Assembly (NCBI GenBank): GCA_001897605.1
Contig: MKTL01000016.1
Location: forward strand, 1 to 64,000
Direction of reading: 5' to 3'
DNA: 64,000 bases
Source: Clostridiales bacterium 38-18
Lineage (GTDB): Bacteria; Bacillota; Clostridia; Peptostreptococcales; Acidaminobacteraceae
The translations under genes and the position numbers were made by a program. The notes beneath the pieces were generated by a model. The model was not told the DNA's origin. It searched no databases and was given only the letters and a program-made list of their open reading frames with translations. This document shows, in pieces, positions 46,015-52,893 of this stretch (position 1 is its first letter; each line of letters opens with the position of its first letter).

Positions 46015-47034
46015 ATGAAACTAATAGACCTATTTGAAGCGCAAGAGCGCATCATTTCAATCGTCGGTATGGCTAAAAATGCAGGCAAAACCGTCACTTT
46101 AAATCATCTAATCGAGAGTTTTGACGAAAACGGGTTCAGAGTTGGGATTACTTCCATTGGTCGCGATGGTGAGCGGACTGACATCGTGACAAAGACTGAC
46201 AAGCCCATGATTTTTGTGAAAAAAGGGACCTTGGTTGCAACCTCAGAAATGCTGTTCAATTTGTCAGAGTCAAAAATGGAAATATTAGAAGTTACCGATT
46301 ATCAGACAGCGATGGGGCGTGTGATTATTGGTAAAGCTCTTACGGAAGGGTTTGTACAGGTCGGGGGGCCAACGACAAATTCTGAAGTAAGAATGATATG
46401 TGAAAAAATGTGTGCCATAGGGGCAGATTTTGTTCTAGTTGATGGTGCTCTGGATCGGACCTCTTCAGCTTCACCTGCAATTACAGACGCTTGTATTTTA
46501 TCTACAGGAGCGGTGATTAGCCGCGACATGTATAAAACGGTTGATTTAACCGCCTTCAAGGCCTCAATGTTCAGCTTAGAGTCGATAGATGATCCTATGC
46601 TCCTATCGGCTTGGGAGATGGCTGAGGCTTCAGGCAAGCCAGTTTTGGTTGAGTCGGATGGCAAGGTCGTACCTTTAAGTGAGGTCGTAACTGCCATCGG
46701 ATCAGGTAAACTAATAGCAGATCAAATTGCTGAAGAGACAGTAGCAGTATTAATTCCTGGCGCACTTGTCACTCAGACGTTAAAGGACGTCATTTCAGTG
46801 AACAAGAGTTTACAGTGGGTGGTAGCAGATGCCACCCGATTGTTTATCGATTATAAAGATTGGCTCTACTTTAAAAGAGTGGGGCTTAAAATTAATGTGA
46901 GATATGGGATGCAAATAAAAGCAGTCACTGCTAATCCCTATTCACCACAAGGCTATTATTATGATTCTGAAAGCTTTGTATCAGAGCTTCAATCAAAGAT
47001 TGTCGGTATACCTGTATTTGATGTAATGGCTTAG
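46015..47034 (+). CDS. kamB: Lysine 5,6-aminomutase reactivase subunit KamB
   Basis: 339 residues. N-terminal P-loop (SIVGMAKNAGKTVTLNHLI, about 14-32), then a GRDGERTD segment. In lysine fermenters kamB and kamC lie between kamA and kamD and are annotated as the ATP-dependent reactivase of the adenosylcobalamin enzyme KamDE, which loses its cofactor by suicide inactivation. The mechanism is inferred from the family, not shown here. Starts behind AGAAGGGAG, 24 bases after kamA, and ends 18 bases before the chosen kamC start. Confidence 0.88.
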   Translation: MKLIDLFEAQERIISIVGMAKNAGKTVTLNHLIESFDENGFRVGITSIGRDGERTDIVTKTDKPMIFVKKGTLVATSEMLFNLSESKMEILEVTDYQTAMGRVIIGKALTEGFVQVGGPTTNSEVRMICEKMCAIGADFVLVDGALDRTSSASPAITDACILSTGAVISRDMYKTVDLTAFKASMFSLESIDDPMLLSAWEMAEASGKPVLVESDGKVVPLSEVVTAIGSGKLIADQIAEETVAVLIPGALVTQTLKDVISVNKSLQWVVADATRLFIDYKDWLYFKRVGLKINVRYGMQIKAVTANPYSPQGYYYDSESFVSELQSKIVGIPVFDVMA

Positions 47035-47052
47035 AAGATGAAAGAGGTTGGC

Positions 47053-48681
47053 ATGATGGACTTTATCACTAAAAAAAATCTAACCGATTTGGACATGGGA
47101 TTTGTACTTGATCGCCTCAGTCTAGTGTCGCCATACGGAGAAAGACATCGTAGAAGCTTAAAGCCATTTAAAAGTGAGGCAGCAGAAGCGCTTGATAGGG
47201 AATACGACAAATTAGAAGCAATGATCGCACTTTTTGAGCAGCGAAGAGCAGATGTACTCAGAATTAAAGAAGAGCTGAAGCGAATTAAGCTACTGGACGG
47301 GTCCTTTGAGCGGATTCTACAGGATGACGTATTAACGGAAACTGAGCTCTTCGAGATTAAGCAAATTGCCAGAACCATGCTCACCATTTTAGAGCTTCAA
47401 AACCTATTACAGTGGCAGAATCGTATTGGCGAACACCAGCTTAAATCCGTAGCGTTAATTCTAGAGCTGCTCGATCCAGAAAATTCTGGGACTCAAGCCT
47501 TTCATTTATACAGTGCTTACTCGGATGTATTGTGTGAAATAAGAGCACAAATAGAACGAGCTGATGTCGAGATGAAGCGCTATAAAATGAAGCAAATAGA
47601 GGCATTAGCGGATGAGGGATATCCTGTACAGCCAAATGGCGACATTCGCATTAAGTCTTTTGAGACGGACCTTTTAGATCGAGCAAAAAATGATGAGAGG
47701 CTATGCTATAAATCAGAGCTACCACTGTATAAGCTTTATACAGTTAAGCCATCTCAAAATTTAACCCAATTAAAAGAAAGCTTACTCTTAAAGGAAGAGC
47801 AAGAGGAATACGAGGTGAGAAGCCAACTCACAAAAGCGTTAAAAGAGAATTTGGAAACCCTAACTTCCAATACCGATGCAATCAGCTGGATCGACTTACT
47901 GATTGCAAAAGCGCAATTCTCAATCGCATTCAGATGTGTACGACCTGTGCTTCTTAACACTGAAGAAGTTGTAATGAAGGGTGCAAGGCATATAAAGGTT
48001 GCCATTGGATTAGAAAAACAAGGTAAGACGTTCACACCAATAGATGTTTCCCTCAAGAACTCAGTGACGTTGATTACCGGTGCCAATATGGGTGGGAAGA
48101 CGATTTCTTTAAAGCTAATCGGTCTGATGATCAGTATGGCTCAATATGGTTTTTTTGTTCCCTGTGACTTTCTATCCTTTAAACCCTTTGATTATATCTT
48201 TATCTCTGTAGGAGATTTTCAGTCGATAGACATGGGTCTTAGCACATTTGGTGGCGAGATTGTCGAAATTGAACAGGCAATTAAACGCTCTAATGAGTAT
48301 GGATTAATACTAATAGATGAGCTTGCAAGGGGAACTAACCCACTTGAGGGCTACGCAATTTCAAAAGCATTAATAGAGTATTTGACCCAGTATAGATCCA
48401 AAGCAGTTATAACCACTCATTTTGATGGTCTAACTGAGGTTATGCATACCACACACTATCAAGTGAAAGGACTTTCTGACATCGATCTTAGCATCGTTCG
48501 TGAGCGTTTAAACCAACACGGTGTAGGACTACTCCACGAGTATATGGATTATCGATTGGTAGAAGTAAGTCAGACAAAAGAAATACCCAAGGAAGCGATT
48601 AGAATTTCTGAGCTTATGGGCCTTAATAAAGAAATTTTAGACCGTGCAAAAGAAATATTAGGAGGATCAAATGACGAGTAA
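47053..48681 (+). CDS. kamC: Lysine 5,6-aminomutase reactivase ATPase KamC (MutS-like)
   Basis: 542 residues. The C-terminal half is a MutS-type ABC ATPase: Walker A TGANMGGKTISL (about 343-354), signature-like STFGGEI, Walker B YGLILIDELARGTNP and H-loop TTHFDG. The N-terminal half is a helical clamp-like region without a mismatch-reading domain, so this is not a DNA repair protein. It is thought to power reactivation of KamDE together with KamB. ATG 47053 follows AAAGAGG; ATG 47038 upstream lacks a good site. It overlaps kamD by 11 bases. Confidence 0.88.
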   Translation: MMDFITKKNLTDLDMGFVLDRLSLVSPYGERHRRSLKPFKSEAAEALDREYDKLEAMIALFEQRRADVLRIKEELKRIKLLDGSFERILQDDVLTETELFEIKQIARTMLTILELQNLLQWQNRIGEHQLKSVALILELLDPENSGTQAFHLYSAYSDVLCEIRAQIERADVEMKRYKMKQIEALADEGYPVQPNGDIRIKSFETDLLDRAKNDERLCYKSELPLYKLYTVKPSQNLTQLKESLLLKEEQEEYEVRSQLTKALKENLETLTSNTDAISWIDLLIAKAQFSIAFRCVRPVLLNTEEVVMKGARHIKVAIGLEKQGKTFTPIDVSLKNSVTLITGANMGGKTISLKLIGLMISMAQYGFFVPCDFLSFKPFDYIFISVGDFQSIDMGLSTFGGEIVEIEQAIKRSNEYGLILIDELARGTNPLEGYAISKALIEYLTQYRSKAVITTHFDGLTEVMHTTHYQVKGLSDIDLSIVRERLNQHGVGLLHEYMDYRLVEVSQTKEIPKEAIRISELMGLNKEILDRAKEILGGSNDE

Positions 48682-50224
48682 GTTGAATTTGGATTTTAGT
48701 ATCGTTGACAAAGCGCGTCAATCTGCAAGAGTGATTGCTGAGGATACACAAAAATTCATCGACCGACACACCACCGTGGCTGTAGAGAGAACAATCGTCA
48801 GATTATTAGGTGTCGACGGAATCGATGATATTGAAAGACCACTTCCAAACGTGGTTGTAGATAACATCAAAAAAGGTGGCGGCTTAGCAGAAGGTGCGGC
48901 TTTCTGGTTGGGCAATGCCATGGTAGCTTATGGAAAGACAGCTCAAGAAATCGCAGAAGGCATTTCAGCAGGTGAAATAGACTTAGTAAAAGTGCCAGTG
49001 CAAGACATGGGAAAAGTGACTGAAGTCGTTGAAGCAGAAGCAGCAAAAATGGTGGAACGCATTAAGAATAACCGCGCTCAAAGAGATCAGTTCTTAACAG
49101 AAATAGGTGAAGGTCCTAAACCTTATCTATATGTAATCGTAGCAACTGGTAATATCTATGAAGACGTATTGCAAGCGCAAGCAGCTGCAAGACAAGGTGC
49201 CGATATCATAGCTGTTATTAGAACGACAGCTCAAAGCTTATTGGATTACGTACCATTTGGTGCGACTACAGAAGGCTTTGGTGGTACCTATGCGACTCAA
49301 GAAAACTTTAGAATCATGCGTAAAGCACTTGATGAAGTTGGCATGGAGGTCGGTCGTTATATCAGACTTTGTAACTATTGTTCAGGCTTATGTATGCCTG
49401 AGATCGCTGCTATGGGTGCGATTGAGCGTCTTGACGTTATGCTAAACGACGCTTTATACGGCATTTTGTTTAGAGATATCAATATGCAAAGAACGCTGGT
49501 TGACCAGTATTTTTCAAGAATCATCAACGGCTATGCTGGTATTATTATCAATACTGGCGAAGATAACTATTTGACGACTGCAGATGCTATTGAAGAAGCG
49601 CATACTGTTCTCGCATCACAGTTTATCAATGAACAATTTGCACTTCTCGCTGGACTACCTGAAGAACAAATGGGACTTGGTCATGCATTTGAAATGAATC
49701 CAGATACTGAAGATGGCTTCTTACTTGAATTATCACAGGCGCAAATGGCAAGAGAAATCTTCCCAAATGCACCACTTAAATACATGCCACCAACAAAGTA
49801 TATGACGGGCAATATCTTTAAAGGTCATATCCAAGATGCACTATTCAATGTGGTATCGATCATGACAAACCAAGGGTTACAATTACTTGGTATGCCAACT
49901 GAAGCGATTCATACACCACTTTTACAAGACAGAGCACTCTCAATTGAAAATGCGAAATACATCTTTAACAACATGCGTCATTTTGGCGATGAGGTTGAGT
50001 TTAAAAAAGATGGTATCATCCAAACAAGAGCACAAGGCGTTTTAAAAGAAGCGGCGGATCTATTAATGGAAATCGAAGAGATTGGCATCATGTCAACTAT
50101 TGAACAAGGCAAGTTTGCTTCTGTTACTAGAAAAATCGATGGCGGTAAAGGTCTTGATGGCGTTACTCAAAAGGGAGAGCGTTATTTCAACCCATTTATT
50201 CCAATGATGTTAGGAGGGAAGTAG
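48671..50224 (+). CDS. kamD: Lysine 5,6-aminomutase alpha subunit
   Basis: 517 residues. PLP/adenosylcobalamin enzyme subunit moving the 6-amino group of beta-lysine to carbon 5, giving 3,5-diaminohexanoate. It forms the TIM barrel: SKLNLDFSIVDKARQSAR at the start, KPYLYVIVATGNIYEDVLQAQAAARQGADIIAVIRTT and NYCSGLCMPEIAAMGAIERL in the core. Full family length. Start ATG 48671 behind AGGAGG, overlapping kamC. The beta subunit follows one base after the stop. Confidence 0.96.
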   Translation: MTSKLNLDFSIVDKARQSARVIAEDTQKFIDRHTTVAVERTIVRLLGVDGIDDIERPLPNVVVDNIKKGGGLAEGAAFWLGNAMVAYGKTAQEIAEGISAGEIDLVKVPVQDMGKVTEVVEAEAAKMVERIKNNRAQRDQFLTEIGEGPKPYLYVIVATGNIYEDVLQAQAAARQGADIIAVIRTTAQSLLDYVPFGATTEGFGGTYATQENFRIMRKALDEVGMEVGRYIRLCNYCSGLCMPEIAAMGAIERLDVMLNDALYGILFRDINMQRTLVDQYFSRIINGYAGIIINTGEDNYLTTADAIEEAHTVLASQFINEQFALLAGLPEEQMGLGHAFEMNPDTEDGFLLELSQAQMAREIFPNAPLKYMPPTKYMTGNIFKGHIQDALFNVVSIMTNQGLQLLGMPTEAIHTPLLQDRALSIENAKYIFNNMRHFGDEVEFKKDGIIQTRAQGVLKEAADLLMEIEEIGIMSTIEQGKFASVTRKIDGGKGLDGVTQKGERYFNPFIPMMLGGK

Positions 50225-50225
50225 G

Positions 50226-50984
50226 ATGAGCGCGCAAAACGGATTGGATTTAACTAAAGTTAAACCTTATGGCGATACCATGAACGATGGTATGATGCAA
50301 TTTTCTTTTACACTTCCTATTCCACTCAGTGAAGAAAGCAAGGAAGCAGCAAAACAGCTTTTAATTAAGATGGGCATAGAGGAGCCAGCAGTGGTTTCAG
50401 CACAAGATTTAGGCGTAGGCTATACTTTCTTCATCATGTATGGAAAATCAACACATACAGTAGATTTCACACAAATTGAAGTACCTAAGGTTGATTCTGA
50501 CGTTATGGACAAATACGCAGTTGAAGACTTTATCGAAGCAAATATTGGTCGAGACGTGGTTATCGTCGGCGCTTGTACTGGAACCGATGCGCATACTGTA
50601 GGTATTGATGCGATTATGAATATGAAGGGCTATGACGGTCACTATGGTCTTGAGAGATATCATGGCATCAAAGCATACAACTTAGGCGCACAGGTCCCAA
50701 ATGAAGAGCTTGTGGCGAAAGCGATAGAGCTTGGCGCAGATGCGATTATCGTGTCTCAGATCGTAACCCAAAAAGATGTTCATATCCCAAACATGACACA
50801 GCTGATTGAGCTTTTAGAATCAGAAGGCTTAAGAGATAAGATGATCATCTGTGCAGGTGGTCCTAGAATTTCTTATGAGCTTGCAAAAGAGCTTGGCTAT
50901 GATGCTGGCTTTGGCACAGGTACTTATGCTGAGGACGTCGCATCATTTGTGGTTCAAGCGTTGGCTAAAAAATTAAACAAATAA
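50226..50984 (+). CDS. kamE: Lysine 5,6-aminomutase beta subunit
   Basis: 252 residues. Carries the base-off cobalamin-binding Rossmann domain: DAHTVGID (DxHxxG, about 119-126) supplies the histidine ligand to cobalt, and AGGPRISYELAKELGYDAGFG is the later SxL/GG-type loop. The lysine that holds PLP in this family lies in YHGIKAYNLGAQ (about residue 145). It starts one base after kamD and ends the operon before a strong terminator. Confidence 0.96.
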   Translation: MSAQNGLDLTKVKPYGDTMNDGMMQFSFTLPIPLSEESKEAAKQLLIKMGIEEPAVVSAQDLGVGYTFFIMYGKSTHTVDFTQIEVPKVDSDVMDKYAVEDFIEANIGRDVVIVGACTGTDAHTVGIDAIMNMKGYDGHYGLERYHGIKAYNLGAQVPNEELVAKAIELGADAIIVSQIVTQKDVHIPNMTQLIELLESEGLRDKMIICAGGPRISYELAKELGYDAGFGTGTYAEDVASFVVQALAKKLNK

Positions 50985-50990
50985 TCCATA

Positions 50991-51032
50991 AAAAAGACTC
51001 CGAAAATGTTTCATTCTGGAGTCTTTTTTTAT
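50991..51032. terminator. Bidirectional terminator between kamE and the surface-protein gene
   Basis: AAAAAGACTCC (50991-51001) pairs with GGAGTCTTTTT around an inner AATG/CATT stem; runs of T follow on the plus strand and A-runs precede, so it can serve both directions. The surface-protein gene on the minus strand ends about 100 bases away. Confidence 0.85.
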
Positions 51033-51131
51033 TTACAAAGCAATTTTCGTAAAGTGTATTTTTTAAGTGAGTAAGGGCTTCTACCTACTCAAGACATTAC
51101 TTTTATACAAATTCGTCCTCTTCATGTTTAA

Positions 51132-52448
51132 TTATTTTTTACGTTTAATATAAGCGCCAATAGCGGTTAACATACCACCAACACCGTAGAATAATTCTAC
51201 TGGCATTTGGCCAGTTTGAGGCAACGCATCTGCTAAAGGCGTTTCTTCTTCAGCGACAACCTCTTCGGTAGACATTTCCATGTTATCGTAAAAACTGTCA
51301 AAATTAAATGGCACCACAGCTTCACCTAAAGGTACGACTTCTTCAGTAACAGCCTCTGTAGGTGCTTCAGTTGTTACAGGTACAGTAACAACTACGGTTT
51401 CAGTAACTGTATTAGTAATTACTGCTGGTAAATAATAGTGGAAAATAACATCAAAATCGCCAGCTTCGGATTCTGAGCTGATGGTTCCTGTGTCATTATT
51501 ATTTAAAGTATAAGCAAATAAGTAGCTTCCAATTGAAGCTGGATGAGGTATTGAGTAAGGTTCATCCAAATAAACCTTTATCTTTTCTCCTGGAGGCTGA
51601 ACATCTGCATCTGCATTGTCCACATAATATGGAGTTGCCCAAACATAAGGATCTTCCACGAACATAGCTGTAGCTTCTACAGATACCTCAGGCATTACAA
51701 ATGAGATATCCCCTTCATTTAACCCAGGAGTTGGCGATAAATCAAACTCTCCCAAATCCCAATAATCAAAAGAGAAATGCTCAGCAGGTGTTGCAGTTAA
51801 TTCAACCAAGTCACCAACTTGATATGAACCATCACCAGTCGTTGTACCTGTACCTTCGGGATCGACCATAGTAGTCACATCATAATATGGTATTGGCTCA
51901 AAAGTAATTAGTATAGAGACATCGTTAGCTGGCATACTGAAATTATGTTCAGTTGATGTTGGCAATGGCGAATCTGAGTTAACAGTCCAGCTTAGAACGC
52001 GATAGCCTGGAGCAGCTAAAGCATCTATTTCAATTGGACTATTGAAAGGAACTGCTCCTTCCATATTTGATACATAACTGCCCATTTCAGGATCATTTAC
52101 TGCTATGGACAGATTGTAGTTTAAAACTCTAAAATTTGCAGTAAAGGTATTGCTAAAAAAAGCATCAAAGCTCAAGCTCGAATTGGTACTTGATTGATTA
52201 GGCCACCAACTCCAATTTACAAATTCATAACCTGGATTAGCTGTAGCTAACAAATTTACATGCTGGCCAAACCAATAATTCCCGCCACCAGAAACATTTC
52301 CGCCCTCTGGTGGAGAAGCAACAACCGCTATGGAAACTGGCGGTTGTGGTGGAGGCGGTGGGTTATTATGGGCAAAAGTACTTCCCATCGTCCCAATGAC
52401 TAGAACTAAAGTTAACATAACCATCGTTAAAACTTTAAATTTTCTCAT
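51132..52448 (-). CDS. LPXTG cell-wall protein with InlB-type repeats
   Basis: 438 residues. Signal peptide (about 1-26, VLTMVMLTLVLVIGTMGSTFAH), then three repeats of the divergent InlB B-repeat/bacterial-repeat type (about 35-275; patterns PPEGGNVSGGG..ANPGYEFVNW, and VDPEGTGTTTGDG..ATPAEHFSFDYW). A Thr/Val/Glu-rich stalk follows, then a sortase signal: LPQTG, a hydrophobic stretch and KRKK at the very end. It would be anchored to peptidoglycan by sortase and display repeats that may bind host or polymer surfaces. Its last 70 residues resemble those of the 57253-59994 adhesin. A class II cyclic-di-GMP riboswitch lies in its 5' leader. Confidence 0.85.
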   Translation of the reverse strand: MRKFKVLTMVMLTLVLVIGTMGSTFAHNNPPPPPQPPVSIAVVASPPEGGNVSGGGNYWFGQHVNLLATANPGYEFVNWSWWPNQSSTNSSLSFDAFFSNTFTANFRVLNYNLSIAVNDPEMGSYVSNMEGAVPFNSPIEIDALAAPGYRVLSWTVNSDSPLPTSTEHNFSMPANDVSILITFEPIPYYDVTTMVDPEGTGTTTGDGSYQVGDLVELTATPAEHFSFDYWDLGEFDLSPTPGLNEGDISFVMPEVSVEATAMFVEDPYVWATPYYVDNADADVQPPGEKIKVYLDEPYSIPHPASIGSYLFAYTLNNNDTGTISSESEAGDFDVIFHYYLPAVITNTVTETVVVTVPVTTEAPTEAVTEEVVPLGEAVVPFNFDSFYDNMEMSTEEVVAEEETPLADALPQTGQMPVELFYGVGGMLTAIGAYIKRKK

Positions 52449-52471
52449 TAATAAATCTCCTCTCTTTAATG

Positions 52472-52556
52472 AATAAAGAAAGGGTCGGTTGCACTATTCA
52501 CTCCGCATCTCTAAAGTGCCCAGTTTCAAGAGATGCTTCATCATGTCCCTCTTTAC
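52472..52556 (-). promoter_or_regulatory. Cyclic-di-GMP-II riboswitch
   Basis: Read on the minus strand, the leader holds the class II cyclic-di-GMP aptamer: GGGACATGATGAAG, then a stem GCATCTCT/AGAGATGC enclosing TTGAAACTGGGCAC, and the closing AGTGCAACCGACC. The ATGATGAA, TTGAAACTGGGCAC-like and AGTGCAACCGACC segments match the Clostridium acetobutylicum class II aptamer as I remember it. GGGCACT/AGTGC forms the pseudoknot-like pairing. It ends about 25 bases before the start codon. An alternative hairpin CTTTCTTTA/TAAAGAGAG would cover the ribosome binding site; aptamer closing of AAAGAGGG with CCCTTTCTTT would release it, suggesting an ON switch. Confidence 0.88.
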
Positions 52557-52643
52557 TTACGTGGGTAAATAGGTGAAGCCCCCACTTCCTAAATTGCCTA
52601 TTTTATTTGTACCAATAAATACAAAAAGTTAACATAATTTTCA

Positions 52644-52659
52644 TTGTCATTCATGACAA
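52644..52659. promoter_or_regulatory. Palindrome, operator candidate
   Basis: TTGTCATTCATGACAA: perfect 7-base arms with a 2-base centre, in the divergent region between the surface-protein leader and yfhO, where a repressor or activator could act on either gene. Confidence 0.4.
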
Positions 52660-52893
52660 ACCATTAGATGACTTTTAATATATTTATTAATACATTTAAA
52701 GTAGACGTAAAATCATGTATAATGAATGTATCAATTTATGAGTATTTAGAACTGATACAGGAATATTTCAACAATGTTAACTTTATATTATTTCAATTGT
52801 ATGTACTTAAAACAATAAACTAGAATTAGTAACAATCATTTGAAATAACAGGTATCATATCATCACTATATATTTAGCAACGCAGGAGGTAGC

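Larger units (their letters stand above)
52449..52893. other. Divergent intergenic region with riboswitch leader and palindrome
   Basis: 445 bp between the InlB-repeat protein (minus) and the YfhO gene (plus). Holds the class II cyclic-di-GMP riboswitch, a further hairpin upstream of it in the leader (GTGGG/CCCAC, about 52558-52592), and a palindrome at 52644-52659. No promoter could be placed with confidence on either strand. Confidence 0.6.
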
